Part shown: positions 39,114 to 48,379 of the stretch, one piece after another
How positions within the stretch are numbered: the first letter of the stretch is position 1
Layout: each line of letters begins with the position of its first letter
NCBI GenBank assembly: GCA_017504405.1
Contig: JAFVRG010000019.1
Span: forward strand, 28,397 to 92,396
Source: Clostridia bacterium
GTDB taxonomy: Bacteria > Bacillota > Clostridia > Oscillospirales > CAG-272
Direction of reading: 5' to 3'
DNA: 64,000 nucleotides
The notes under the pieces: model-generated
Seen by the model: only the letters and a program-made list of their open reading frames with translations
Told to the model about the DNA's origin: nothing
The model's database searches: none
Translations under genes and position numbers: made by a program

Positions 39114-41744
39114 ATGAGAAAAGAATTGGCAAAAACCTATTCTCCCTCAGAATTTGAGAAGAGAATATACGAAAACTGGTGCGAAAAGAACTATTTTGCG
39201 CCCGACGCTGACGAGAAAAAGCCGTCGTTTTCAATCGTAATCCCCCCACCCAACGTAACGGGACATTTGCACATGGGACACGCACTCGACGAGACCTTGC
39301 AGGATATACTTGTAAGGACTAAGAGAATGCAGGGCTACAGCACCCTGTGGATTCCCGGCACAGACCACGCAGGAATCGCAACTCAGATTAAGGTTGAGGA
39401 AAATCTGCGTGTAAACGAGGGTCTTTCCCGTCACGACCTCGGACGTGAGAAATTTCTCGAAAGAGTGTGGGCGTGGAAAAATCAGTACGGCTCACGCATA
39501 ATAAATCAGCTCAAAACGCTTGGCGCATCCTGCGACTGGAATCACGAGAGATTTACAATGGACGAGGGCTGCTCCAAGGCGGTTAAGGAGGTTTTCGTAA
39601 ACCTCTACAACAAGGGGCTTATTTACAGGGGCAACCGCATAATCAACTGGTGCCCTCACTGCACGACTGCTCTCTCGGATGCCGAGGTTGAGTACAGCGA
39701 GCAGGCGGGCAGCTTCTGGCACATCAAGTACCCGATAAAGGGCGAGGACGGATTTGTCGAGATAGCGACCACACGTCCCGAAACTATGTTCGGCGATACT
39801 GCCGTTGCGGTTAACCCCAACGACGAGAACACAAAGCACCTTATTGGAAAAACGCTCATTTTACCGATAGTCAACCGTGAAATTCCCGTTGTCGGCGATG
39901 AATACGTTGAGATAGGCTTCGGCTCGGGCTGTGTGAAGATAACGCCCGCTCACGACCCCAACGACTTTGAGGTTGGCTTGCGCCACAATCTTCCCATTAT
40001 CCGTGTAATGAACGACGATGCTACCCTCAACAGCTATGCGTGCCAGTTTGAGGGAATGGACAGATACGCCTGCCGTAAGGCGCTCGTTGAGGAGCTTGAC
40101 CGTCAGGGTCTGCTCATCAAGGTTGTTCCCCACTCCCACAACGTAGGCACCTGCTACCGCTGCAAGACGGTTGTAGAGCCTCTGACCCCCAACCAATGGT
40201 TTGTTAAAATGGAGCCGCTGGCAAAGCCTGCGCTTGAGGTTGTACGTGACGGCAGAGTTAAATTCGAGCCCGAGCGCTTCTCCAAGATATATATTAACTG
40301 GATGGAAAACGTGCACGACTGGTGCATTTCCCGTCAGCTCTGGTGGGGACACCGCATACCTGCATTCTACTGTGACGAATGTGGCGAGATGGTCGTAACT
40401 AAGGAGAGCGAGACATTCTGCCCCAAGTGCGGCAAGAAAATGCGTCAGGAGGACGATGTGCTCGACACCTGGTTCTCCTCTGCGCTCTGGCCGTTCTCTA
40501 CTATGGGCTGGCCCGAAAAAACCGAGGAGCTTAACAGATACTATCCGACGTCGGTGCTCGTAACAGGCTACGACATTATATTCTTCTGGGTTGCGAGAAT
40601 GGTATTCTCGGGACTTGAGCATATGGGCAAGGAGCCGTTCTCTACCGTATTCATTCACGGTCTTGTCCGTGACTCGCAGGGCAGGAAGATGTCAAAATCC
40701 CTCGGAAACGGCATAGACCCCCTCGAAATAATCGAAAAATACGGCGCCGATGCACTCCGCTTTGCGCTCGCAACGGGTAATGCGCCCGGAAACGATATGC
40801 GCTTCTCGGATGAGAAAATCGAGGCAGCGAGAAACTTCGCAAACAAGCTCTGGAATGCCTCACGCTTCGTTCTTATGAACCTTGACGAGAGCGACGAGGA
40901 CTACGCTCTGCCCTCACTCGACAAGCTCTCGGCTGAGGACAAATGGGTGCTTGATAAGCTCAATAATCTATCCCGCACAGTCAACAGCTCGATTGACAAT
41001 TACGAGCTGGGAGTTGCTCTGTCGGAGATATACGATTTCACCTGGGATATTCTCTGCGACTGGTATATTGAGCTGTGCAAGGCTCGCCTTGCCGACAAGG
41101 GCAGCGAGGCTGCTCACACCGCCGCACACGTGCTGGTTTACGTGCTGACGCAGACGCTAAAGCTCCTTCACCCCTATATGCCGTTCATAACTGAGGAAAT
41201 ATATCAATCTCTGCCTCACGCCGATGAGAGCATAATGATTTCCGCATATCCCAAGTTTGACGAAAACCTCGTTTTCACAAGGGATGCCGCCGAAATGGAG
41301 AGGGTTATCGGTGCTATCAAGGCTATCCGTGCCCGCAGAGCGGAAATGAACGTCGCCCCCTCACGCAAGGCAAAGCTCTATATGATAACCCCCCACAGGG
41401 ATACCTTTGCGGGAGCTGAGCAGTTCTTCATCCGCCTCGCCTCTGCGTCGGGTATAGAATTCGTTGACACCTACGCATCTGACGATGCAGTGAGCATCGT
41501 AACCGATTCGGCAACCGTGTTTATACCCCTCTCGGATATGATTGATTTTGAAAAGGAGCGTGTAAGACTCCTTGGCGAAATTAAGAAAAACGACGGCGAG
41601 ATTGAGAGAATAGAAAAGAAGCTCTCAAACGAGGGCTTCGTATCCAAGGCACCCGCACAGGTTATCGAGGGCGAGCGTGCAAAGCTGGAAAAATACAGGG
41701 CTACCAAAACGGCTCTTGCAGAGGCTCTGGCAAAGCTCGGATAA
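39114..41744 (+). CDS. valS: Valyl-tRNA synthetase
   Basis: The 876-residue class I synthetase attaches valine to tRNA-Val. It has [20 protein letters not shown] (about 44-63, HIGH motif HMGH), the editing domain with [20 protein letters not shown] nearby, [17 protein letters not shown] (about 523-539, KMSKS), an anticodon-binding region, and a C-terminal coiled-coil arm (about 805-876). Control is by the T-box leader. The start codon at 39114 follows GAAAGGAC. Intact and normal length. Confidence 0.98.
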   Translation: MRKELAKTYSPSEFEKRIYENWCEKNYFAPDADEKKPSFSIVIPPPNVTGHLHMGHALDETLQDILVRTKRMQGYSTLWIPGTDHAGIATQIKVEENLRVNEGLSRHDLGREKFLERVWAWKNQYGSRIINQLKTLGASCDWNHERFTMDEGCSKAVKEVFVNLYNKGLIYRGNRIINWCPHCTTALSDAEVEYSEQAGSFWHIKYPIKGEDGFVEIATTRPETMFGDTAVAVNPNDENTKHLIGKTLILPIVNREIPVVGDEYVEIGFGSGCVKITPAHDPNDFEVGLRHNLPIIRVMNDDATLNSYACQFEGMDRYACRKALVEELDRQGLLIKVVPHSHNVGTCYRCKTVVEPLTPNQWFVKMEPLAKPALEVVRDGRVKFEPERFSKIYINWMENVHDWCISRQLWWGHRIPAFYCDECGEMVVTKESETFCPKCGKKMRQEDDVLDTWFSSALWPFSTMGWPEKTEELNRYYPTSVLVTGYDIIFFWVARMVFSGLEHMGKEPFSTVFIHGLVRDSQGRKMSKSLGNGIDPLEIIEKYGADALRFALATGNAPGNDMRFSDEKIEAARNFANKLWNASRFVLMNLDESDEDYALPSLDKLSAEDKWVLDKLNNLSRTVNSSIDNYELGVALSEIYDFTWDILCDWYIELCKARLADKGSEAAHTAAHVLVYVLTQTLKLLHPYMPFITEEIYQSLPHADESIMISAYPKFDENLVFTRDAAEMERVIGAIKAIRARRAEMNVAPSRKAKLYMITPHRDTFAGAEQFFIRLASASGIEFVDTYASDDAVSIVTDSATVFIPLSDMIDFEKERVRLLGEIKKNDGEIERIEKKLSNEGFVSKAPAQVIEGERAKLEKYRATKTALAEALAKLG

Positions 41745-41762
41745 TAGGTGCAAACGAATTTC

Positions 41763-41800
41763 GGCTCACGGGGTGGCTAAAAACACCCTGCGAGCCGAGC
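41763..41800 (+). terminator. Probable terminator after valS
   Basis: The stem CGGCTC.CGGGGTG/CACCCTG.GAGCCG is strong, but no long T-run follows. Confidence 0.5.
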
Positions 41801-41866
41801 CGACAAGGCAGCTTTAATCACAGCCGAATAATCCTACCTTATTAACATAAAGAAAGGAATAAGGCA

Positions 41867-42823
41867 ATGAAGAAAATCATTTGTCTTTTATTGATTATGG
41901 TAACTGTTTTTTCCCTGTCGTGCGATAAAGGAGATTTAGACAACGGCACGACCACAACTACAACTACGTCAGGGCAGCAAAATCTGCCCACACCACCACC
42001 GCAAAATCCGCCGAGAATCGTGCCCTCGGGCTACGAGAGCTATGACTATCTCGCTTACGAGGCGGACATACAGCCGTTAAGGCAGGATATATACGCCGTA
42101 AAGGGCGGTTATAATCTCCCTATGAACATCTTTGCCCCCGAGGTTGAGAATGCGAACAATAACGTAGCAATTCTCTGCATACACGGCGGAGGCTGGAACA
42201 CCTCTCTGCGTGTGGGCAGCACCTTCACGGGCGACTGGATGCGCCATCAGGCGAGATACTATGCATCCCTCGGCTTCTATGCGCTCGAAATCACCTACCG
42301 CTCTGTAAATCAGGGCTTCACCATCAAGGATTTGCAGGCTGACGTCGAGGACGCAATGCGCTATATCAACCAGACTGTAAAGGCTGAATTCGGAATAGAT
42401 AAGGTTATTACCATCGGTGACAGTGCGGGAGGACACCTTGTTCTCTGCCTCGCTCTCGCTGAGGATGAGAGCCTGCGTCCCTATGCAACCATTGCCTGCA
42501 ACCCTGTATCAAACTGTGTAGGAACTATATGGACGGGCGGAATTTCCGACCCCGAGGTTGGCAAGACGGTATCCCCCTTACATATGGCGAAGAAAACCGA
42601 CGGAAAAATCCTGATTATGCACGGCACTGCCGACACGGTGGTAGACCCGGGCGACTCACAGGCACTCTACGATGCCCTCGCTGAAAAGGAAAACGAGGTT
42701 GACCTCGTATGGCTCGACGGTGCTACGCACGCATTTATCCTCTACGGCTATCAGACGCCAAAGGAAAACGTTGATACCTATATGGCTATGACTGTTGAAT
42801 ATATCAACGGCATACTTTCGTAA
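41867..42823 (+). CDS. Alpha/beta hydrolase (carbohydrate-esterase-like) lipoprotein
   Basis: The 318-residue lipoprotein has lipobox SLSC (about residue 20), then a threonine- and proline-rich linker. The catalytic domain is of the BD-FAE/esterase-lipase type: oxyanion motif ILCIHGGGWNTS (about 100-111), nucleophile in TIGDSAGGHLVL (Ser about 187), acid Asp in GTADTVVDPGDS and His in LDGATHAFILYG. It probably removes acyl groups from glycans at the cell surface. It is a single gene; its 3' flank carries a 23-bp tandem repeat. Confidence 0.88.
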   Translation: MKKIICLLLIMVTVFSLSCDKGDLDNGTTTTTTTSGQQNLPTPPPQNPPRIVPSGYESYDYLAYEADIQPLRQDIYAVKGGYNLPMNIFAPEVENANNNVAILCIHGGGWNTSLRVGSTFTGDWMRHQARYYASLGFYALEITYRSVNQGFTIKDLQADVEDAMRYINQTVKAEFGIDKVITIGDSAGGHLVLCLALAEDESLRPYATIACNPVSNCVGTIWTGGISDPEVGKTVSPLHMAKKTDGKILIMHGTADTVVDPGDSQALYDALAEKENEVDLVWLDGATHAFILYGYQTPKENVDTYMAMTVEYINGILS

Positions 42824-42825
42824 AC

Positions 42826-42917
42826 AGCAAAAGCACAATTTCAGAAATAGCAAAAGCACAATTTCAGAAATAGCAAAAGCACAATTTCAGAAATAGCAAA
42901 AGCACAATTTCAGAAAT
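42826..42917. repeat. Four exact copies of a 23-bp tandem repeat
   Basis: The unit AGCAAAAGCACAATTTCAGAAAT is present at 42826, 42849, 42872 and 42895, directly after the hydrolase stop and before the shared terminator. Confidence 0.95.
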
Positions 42918-42920
42918 AGC

Positions 42921-42957
42921 AAAAAGGCGAGCCGCAAAACAGCTCGCCTTGTTTTTT
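42921..42957. terminator. Bidirectional terminator between convergent genes
   Basis: The stem AAGGCGAGC/GCTCGCCTT is followed by GTTTTTTAG on the plus strand and preceded by an A-rich run for the minus gene. Confidence 0.85.
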
Positions 42958-42971
42958 AGTTGGTTTTTTTG

Positions 42972-44531
42972 TTAGGAAAGTGCATCATACGTGGACTTTA
43001 TTGAAGCAAGTCCGTTGACCTTCAGGTTACCGTAGGATGCCCACTGTGTTTCAATACCCTCGCCGCCGTTAGCATAGGTTGTCAGCATGGTAAAGAGTCC
43101 CGGAATATTTGCCGCCTTGTTGGAGTCGGTGATGTATCTGTCCCACATATAAGAATCGATGGTCATCTTATCGTGGAGTATGTTGAGCATATCCATATTG
43201 TTGGAGCCGCTGCCAGAGGTATCGTACTTGATGCCGAGTCCCTTGTCGTAGTAGGCAGTTCTGGTTGCCTCGCTCTTTATCGAGCAGTACTGCCAATATG
43301 CGCTCACCTCAGTGAAGCGTCTGGTGTTTTTAAATATCGCTCCAACCGAAGCATTGTCGTGAACGTATGCCTTGTATTCCTCACTGGGATCAACCTTCGG
43401 GAAGGGAAGCGGCGTCTTTTTCATACCGCTGAGAAGCGTATTTTCAAGGTCGTAAAGACGAAGGTTTGTTGCAAACAGTGCCTTGCCGTTAGCAAATACC
43501 GTCCTTACCTTGCTTACATCCGAAACGCCAAAGCTACCGTCGTTTTCAACCAGATTCTTTGCCTTATCTGCAAGATTCTGGAGAGCGCCCTTGTTAGAGA
43601 AGTATTGGAGCTGACCGCCCACATTCTCAATATAGTTTATATCCGCCGAGTGCGTTATAGCCATCGCTATACCGCCTGCAATTTCACTGTTTGAGCCGCT
43701 CTGCGAGCCCTGATAGACTATACCGATTTCGTCGGATTCATCCTTACCGATAGGGCTGTTAGCTGTTTCGTTGTATGCCGAATCAACAAGTCCGTTAAGA
43801 CGGTCCCACGTCCATTCGCCATCCTTTACCTCGGTATAGAAATCGTTTATGTTCGAAAAATGCTTAGCCAGAACATCCTCATTTACCATAATGATATTTA
43901 CGCAACGCAGAATGTCAATAAAGTAGTCGCTGGCGAGTATGTACATCTTGCCCGTTGCCATATCGGCACCCAAGGAGAGCGACTGCATTGTCGCATCGTA
44001 CCAGCAATCGTCGGTAAAGTCGAAATAATTAGTCTTGTCGGTTGAGTTGACGTTTTTAAATATGCCCTGCATCATACAGGGAACAACGCCAAAAAGATTG
44101 AGCGCTACCGCATCGGTGATACCGTCGTTTGCATCAAATTTCGTCTTGATTACATCCGCAATCGTATCCCAGCCCGCATCGGTGTAGGTGTAGTCAACCT
44201 CAAGACCGAGCTTGCCCTTAACGTACTTATTTCTGTCGTTGACTGTTTTAAGAATAACGTCGTTGTCATTCTCCTGTCCGTTGTCCTCAAGTCCCGTCAT
44301 GTACTTGGCAACCGATGCTCCGACACGTCCCGGGTCCTGATTGTTCGACATCATAAGCGTTATCTTAGTCCCGCCAAAGTCTACACCCTCAAAACGAGCC
44401 TCACCTTTTCCGTCTACGGGACCGTTTGGGTTGCCGTCGCCGTCGTCGTCATCCTTACACGCAACGAGGAGCGAGAACGAGAAAACCAAAACGAGCATAA
44501 GACAAATAAGCCTTATAAGTTTGTTTTTCAT
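42972..44531 (-). CDS. Extracellular solute-binding lipoprotein (family 1), orphan
   Basis: The 519-residue lipoprotein starts after AAGGAGG. The signal peptide ends in lipobox LVAC (about 22-25) and is followed by an acidic stretch (KDDDDGDGNPNG). The size and late motifs (ADMATGKMYILASDYF, KTPLPFPKVDPSEEYKAYV) fit ABC-type sugar-binding proteins (SBP family 1). No permease or ATPase genes are adjacent, so its transporter must lie elsewhere or it serves as a surface binder. A TATAAT lies upstream on the minus strand (44553-44558), but its -35 is weak. Confidence 0.82.
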   Translation of the reverse strand: MKNKLIRLICLMLVLVFSFSLLVACKDDDDGDGNPNGPVDGKGEARFEGVDFGGTKITLMMSNNQDPGRVGASVAKYMTGLEDNGQENDNDVILKTVNDRNKYVKGKLGLEVDYTYTDAGWDTIADVIKTKFDANDGITDAVALNLFGVVPCMMQGIFKNVNSTDKTNYFDFTDDCWYDATMQSLSLGADMATGKMYILASDYFIDILRCVNIIMVNEDVLAKHFSNINDFYTEVKDGEWTWDRLNGLVDSAYNETANSPIGKDESDEIGIVYQGSQSGSNSEIAGGIAMAITHSADINYIENVGGQLQYFSNKGALQNLADKAKNLVENDGSFGVSDVSKVRTVFANGKALFATNLRLYDLENTLLSGMKKTPLPFPKVDPSEEYKAYVHDNASVGAIFKNTRRFTEVSAYWQYCSIKSEATRTAYYDKGLGIKYDTSGSGSNNMDMLNILHDKMTIDSYMWDRYITDSNKAANIPGLFTMLTTYANGGEGIETQWASYGNLKVNGLASIKSTYDALS

Positions 44532-44796
44532 AAAAGAACCTCCTTAATTTGTACCTACATTATATCACATTTATTAAAACAAGTAAAGATGTTATTTTAC
44601 TGTAAAAACGACACTATATAGATACATATTTATATACATTATACATTTTAAGAGCTATTATGACAATGAGATATTGTTTGATAAACTTGACATTTTGTTG
44701 GATTATGACATATTCACATAAATAGACCGTTACAAAACTATCAAGGTATGGAAGATATGGGTAAAAATAAATTTCTGCGCTTTTTACAGCTTGGTA

Positions 44797-44825
44797 TTGA
44801 AAAAAAGCCGTTTATATGGTAAAAT
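44797..44825 (+). promoter_or_regulatory. Promoter of the RluA-family gene
   Basis: TTGAAA (44797-44802) and TAAAAT (44820-44825) have a 17-nt spacer. The rest of the 44532-44849 gap is AT-rich and shows no supported gene. Confidence 0.78.
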
Positions 44826-44849
44826 AGTATATATTGACAGGGGGCATTT

Positions 44850-45812
44850 ATGAGAGAGCTGAAAATAGGAAAAAACGATGCGGGACAGCGTCTTGACAAG
44901 TTTCTTGGCAAGGCTCTTGTCGATATGCCCGTATCCCTTATGTATAAGTCAATACGGACGAAAAAAATCAAGGTCAACCGAAAGAGGGCGACGCCCGAGC
45001 AGATGCTCGCCGAGGGGGACACCCTACAGCTTTTCATAGCCGAGGAGTTTTTCAAGGACGGCGGCATATCCGACAGGAATTTGGATTTATCGAAAATCAA
45101 CACGAAAATTTCGGTGGTCTACGAGGACGAGAACATACTGCTCGTCAACAAGGAGGCAGGTGTTTCGGTCCACGAGGACGAGGGTAACAGAAAAAACAAC
45201 CTCATAACCTACATTCTTGCGTATTTGTGGCGCAAGGGGGAGTACATACCCGAGGACGAGCAGTCCTTCACCCCTGCGCTCTGCAACCGCATAGACAGAA
45301 ACACAGAGGGCATCGTCATTGCGGCGAAAAACGCCGCTGCCCTGCGCTGTATGAATGAAAGAATTAAGGATAGACGTATATCGAAATTCTACCTTGCCGC
45401 CGTTCACGGTGTGCCTAAAAGAGCGGAGGCAACGCTCACAGCCTACCTTGAAAAGAACGAGAAAACGAACACGGTGCGTGTCTGTGACACGCCGTTTGGC
45501 TCGGCAAAGAAAATTGTCACAAAATATAAGGTTTTGAAGAAGCGCTCGGATATGTCGCTCGTTGAGGTTGAGCTGATAACCGGGCGTACCCACCAGATAA
45601 GGGCGCATTTTGCGCATATCGGGCATCCGTTGGTCGGTGACGGAAAGTACGGGCAGAACAGAAATGACCGTGCGCTGGGATACAAGCATCAGGCGCTCTG
45701 CTCATATAAGCTCAAATTCCCCGTTACCGAGGAAAAGGATATGCTCTCATACCTTGACGGTCGGGAATTCTCTGTACCGAGCGAGGATATTTTCTTTACC
45801 GAGCTGTTCTGA
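44850..45812 (+). CDS. RluA-family rRNA/tRNA pseudouridine synthase
   Basis: The 320-residue enzyme has an N-terminal S4 domain (GQRLDKFLGKALVDMPVSLM, about 12-31) and a catalytic domain. The active-site block is ALCNRIDRNTEGIVIAAKN (about 143-161), where Asp of RIDR is the catalytic residue; the usual form is HRLDRxTSG, so the leading His is Asn here. GRTHQIRAHFAHIGHPLVGD near the C-terminus is also conserved. It belongs to the RluC/RluD group; the exact target base cannot be told. Confidence 0.92.
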   Translation: MRELKIGKNDAGQRLDKFLGKALVDMPVSLMYKSIRTKKIKVNRKRATPEQMLAEGDTLQLFIAEEFFKDGGISDRNLDLSKINTKISVVYEDENILLVNKEAGVSVHEDEGNRKNNLITYILAYLWRKGEYIPEDEQSFTPALCNRIDRNTEGIVIAAKNAAALRCMNERIKDRRISKFYLAAVHGVPKRAEATLTAYLEKNEKTNTVRVCDTPFGSAKKIVTKYKVLKKRSDMSLVEVELITGRTHQIRAHFAHIGHPLVGDGKYGQNRNDRALGYKHQALCSYKLKFPVTEEKDMLSYLDGREFSVPSEDIFFTELF

Positions 45813-45815
45813 CGC

Positions 45816-45966
45816 CTGCGGGGGCGTTGAAAACGCCAAGGCGTTTAGCAACCGAGCCGTTCCCACGCCCGAGGCACATTTAACCGCCGAGCAATTGGCA
45901 ACCGAGCCGTTTTTGACGCACGCACGGGCGTTGAAAACGCCAAGGCATTTGGCTACCGATAATTAA
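45816..45966. repeat. Hairpin-rich direct repeat region
   Basis: The segment GGGCGTTGAAAACGCCAAGG occurs at about 45822 and 45926, each a GGCGTT-GAA-AACGCC triloop palindrome followed by GC(A/T)TTTxGC. GCAACCGAGCCGTT also occurs twice. It lies between the RluA-family gene and lnt and holds no gene. Confidence 0.75.
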
Positions 45967-45986
45967 CAAAAAACGGAGATTTTGAG

Positions 45987-47627
45987 ATGAAAAGGATAAA
46001 GACGGTTTTCAGCCCTTTAATTTCATACATATTCGGACTGATAGCGGCACTCCCCCTATGCTTTGACGGCATAGGAGTGCTGATTTTTGGCTCGTTCATT
46101 CCTTTTCTCTACACCGTCTTTGCGGCGCTTGGCGGTGTCGGCAACCGTGAGGTGAAAAAGCGCCACCCATACCTATCCTCATACGGCAGGGGGCTTTTGT
46201 TCTTCCTCGGCTATTATATGGGGGCGTATTTTTGGTTTTGGTCTATGTACCCCCTCGATTTCGCAGGCTTTGGCGAGGGCGAGGCACTCGTTGTAATTCT
46301 CATTGCCTGGATAGGGCTCCCCCTGATGCAGGCGGCGTTTTATGCCTTTATGATGCCTATGTTTTTGCTCGTAACAAGAAAGTCAGGCAAAAGCGTTTAT
46401 GCGGTTATTTGCTTCTCTGCCCTGTTCGTCATTTTCGGATATTTCCAGACGCTCACGTGGGCGGGTGTTCCGTTTGCACCGCCTGCGGTTGCGCTCTACC
46501 GAGCGAGGGTGTTTTTGCAGGGGGCTTCGCTTTTCGGCTCTCTCTTCGTTGATTTTTTGATAATAACAGTAAATGCTCTTATCGCCCGTGCAGCCGTTTC
46601 GTTCAGGCAGGAATTCGACCTTGACAGGGCGGGCAGGCTGATTGTCGGGGCTATGGCTGTGTTCATTCTCAACACGGCGTTTGGCGGAATTGTGATGCTC
46701 GCACCCGAAAACACCGATACCCCTGTGAAAATAACCGTGCTTCAGGGCAATATTTCCTCAACCGAAAAATGGGGTGGCAAGGACTCGCCTCTCGACGTCT
46801 ACTGTGAGATGGCTGTCGAGGCGGCAAAGCTTCATTCGCCCGACATAATTGTTATGCCCGAAACAACACTGGTAACCACCATACGCAAGGGCTCGTATCA
46901 CGAGTGGGTGTTCACACAGCTTGCGCAGGAAACGGGGGCGGAAATCCTCGTCAGCGCATTCTACGACGATACCGAAAACGATAAATACCACACCTCGATA
47001 TATCTTTTCTCCCCGGAAACGGGCATGAGCGAGATAGTTTACAGCAAGCAAAAGCTCGTGCCGTTTGGCGAATTTGTGCCGATGAAGGAGCTGATTGAAG
47101 CGATAGCTCCCCCCTTGGCGGATTTAACGATGGCGGTATCCGAGATTGATGCGGGCGAAAGCTCAGAGCCTCTGCCCTCGGAATTTGGCGGCATTGGCGG
47201 TCAGCTCTGCTTTGACACCGTTTACGCACCTATCACAAGGGGTGAGGTCAGCGAGGGCGCACAGCTCATAGTCGTTGGCTCTAACGATTCCTGGTTCGGT
47301 GACAGCCGTGCGATATACATTCACCACGCACACTCGGTTCTGCGTGCCATTGAGGGCGGACGGAGCTTTGCCGTCAGCGCAAACACGGGAATTTCCGCCA
47401 TAATCACAAATGAGGGTGAAATCCTCGGCGAAACGCTCCCGCTCGAAAGGGCGAGTGTTACCGATACCGTCTATATGCAGTCGGGAAGAACCCTCTACTC
47501 CGTAATAGGCGACAGCTTTGTAATTATCTGTGCCGTTTACGTCCTGCTCTATCCCTTTGCCGACAAGCTCTCCTTGCTTGCAAAAAAGGTACTCGGCAAG
47601 GAAAATAAAACAGTTGCAAATAATTAA
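45987..47627 (+). CDS. lnt: Apolipoprotein N-acyltransferase
   Basis: The 546-residue protein has an N-terminal membrane domain of six to eight segments (1-230) and a nitrilase-fold domain. The Glu-Lys-Cys triad is intact: E292 in VVMPETTL, K356 in QKLVPFGEF and C408 in GQLCFDTVY. The C-terminal GSNDSWFGD and ANTGISAII blocks also match. It adds the third acyl chain to lipoproteins. Canonical Lnt is unusual in Firmicutes, so its presence beside several lipoprotein genes is notable. The frame opens with GGAGATTTTGAG before the ATG. Confidence 0.93.
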   Translation: MKRIKTVFSPLISYIFGLIAALPLCFDGIGVLIFGSFIPFLYTVFAALGGVGNREVKKRHPYLSSYGRGLLFFLGYYMGAYFWFWSMYPLDFAGFGEGEALVVILIAWIGLPLMQAAFYAFMMPMFLLVTRKSGKSVYAVICFSALFVIFGYFQTLTWAGVPFAPPAVALYRARVFLQGASLFGSLFVDFLIITVNALIARAAVSFRQEFDLDRAGRLIVGAMAVFILNTAFGGIVMLAPENTDTPVKITVLQGNISSTEKWGGKDSPLDVYCEMAVEAAKLHSPDIIVMPETTLVTTIRKGSYHEWVFTQLAQETGAEILVSAFYDDTENDKYHTSIYLFSPETGMSEIVYSKQKLVPFGEFVPMKELIEAIAPPLADLTMAVSEIDAGESSEPLPSEFGGIGGQLCFDTVYAPITRGEVSEGAQLIVVGSNDSWFGDSRAIYIHHAHSVLRAIEGGRSFAVSANTGISAIITNEGEILGETLPLERASVTDTVYMQSGRTLYSVIGDSFVIICAVYVLLYPFADKLSLLAKKVLGKENKTVANN

Positions 47628-47642
47628 AATATATGGTAAAAT
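47614..47642 (+). promoter_or_regulatory. Promoter of the COG2426 gene, overlapping the end of lnt
   Basis: TTGCAA (47614-47619) and TAAAAT (47637-47642) have a 17-nt spacer. Confidence 0.65.
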
Positions 47643-47709
47643 ATTGTTAAGCACTCGGCAAGCCCTATCGGTTATGACGATGCCGTCAATACAAGCAAAC
47701 GAGGTTTTT

Positions 47710-48333
47710 ATGTTCAGAAAATACCTTTGGATACTTCTTATTTCTATGCTCCCTATAATCGAGCTGCGTGGCGCAATTCCCGTCGCTGCGGCAATGGGGC
47801 TGGATATTGTTCCCACATACATAATCAGTGTTATAGCAAACTTTTTGCCCGTGCCGTTTATTCTTCTGTTTATACGCAAAATTCTCGACTGGATGGAAAA
47901 GACAAAGACCTTCGGTAAAATAGCAAGGTGGGTCAGGCGCAAGGCGGACAAAAGCAAGCACAAAATTGTGGGCGCTGAGAGCAAGGCCGAGGACTTATCC
48001 GAGAATACAAGCGGTGCTGAGAGCGATGCCGCAGAGGCAAAATTCCCGACAGATACAGAGGGCGTTATGATGAACGGAGCTCAAATCGAATCCGACGGTG
48101 CGGTCACAAAGAAAAAACGCTCTATTATGAAAAGTGCGGCGGTTGCGCTCTTCCTTTTCGTTGCAATACCTCTGCCCGGTACGGGTGCGTGGACGGGCGC
48201 TCTGATTGCATCTCTTGTCGATATGCGAATGAAATACGCTCTGCCTGCCATTTTCCTTGGCGTTGTCGTTGCAGGTGTCATTATGTCACTCGCCTCATTC
48301 GGCGTCGTCGGAATATTCAATTTTTTCCTTTGA
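47710..48333 (+). CDS. COG2426 (small multidrug export-like) membrane protein with inserted loop
   Basis: The 207-residue protein starts at 47710 (MFRKYLWI) after GAGG. The family marks are LLISMLPIIELRGAIPVAAAM (split here by hydrophobic residues, about 8-28) and FVAIPLPGTGAWTGALIASL (about 153-172). Between these lies a hydrophilic loop of about 60 residues (about 80-140) rich in Ser, Glu and Ala, longer than the usual form. The family name suggests export, but activity is unproven. Confidence 0.78.
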   Translation: MFRKYLWILLISMLPIIELRGAIPVAAAMGLDIVPTYIISVIANFLPVPFILLFIRKILDWMEKTKTFGKIARWVRRKADKSKHKIVGAESKAEDLSENTSGAESDAAEAKFPTDTEGVMMNGAQIESDGAVTKKKRSIMKSAAVALFLFVAIPLPGTGAWTGALIASLVDMRMKYALPAIFLGVVVAGVIMSLASFGVVGIFNFFL

Positions 48334-48379
48334 TTAACACGCCCCTATGATTTTTCATCGGGGCAATTTTTGGTGGATT

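Noticed and set aside
44748..44822. 24-codon plus-strand frame upstream of the RluA-family gene
   Set aside because: It spans the promoter of that gene and has no ribosome site.
44741..45103. 120-residue minus-strand frame over the RluA-family start
   Set aside because: Antisense shadow; the plus strand has a clear S4 domain and promoter.
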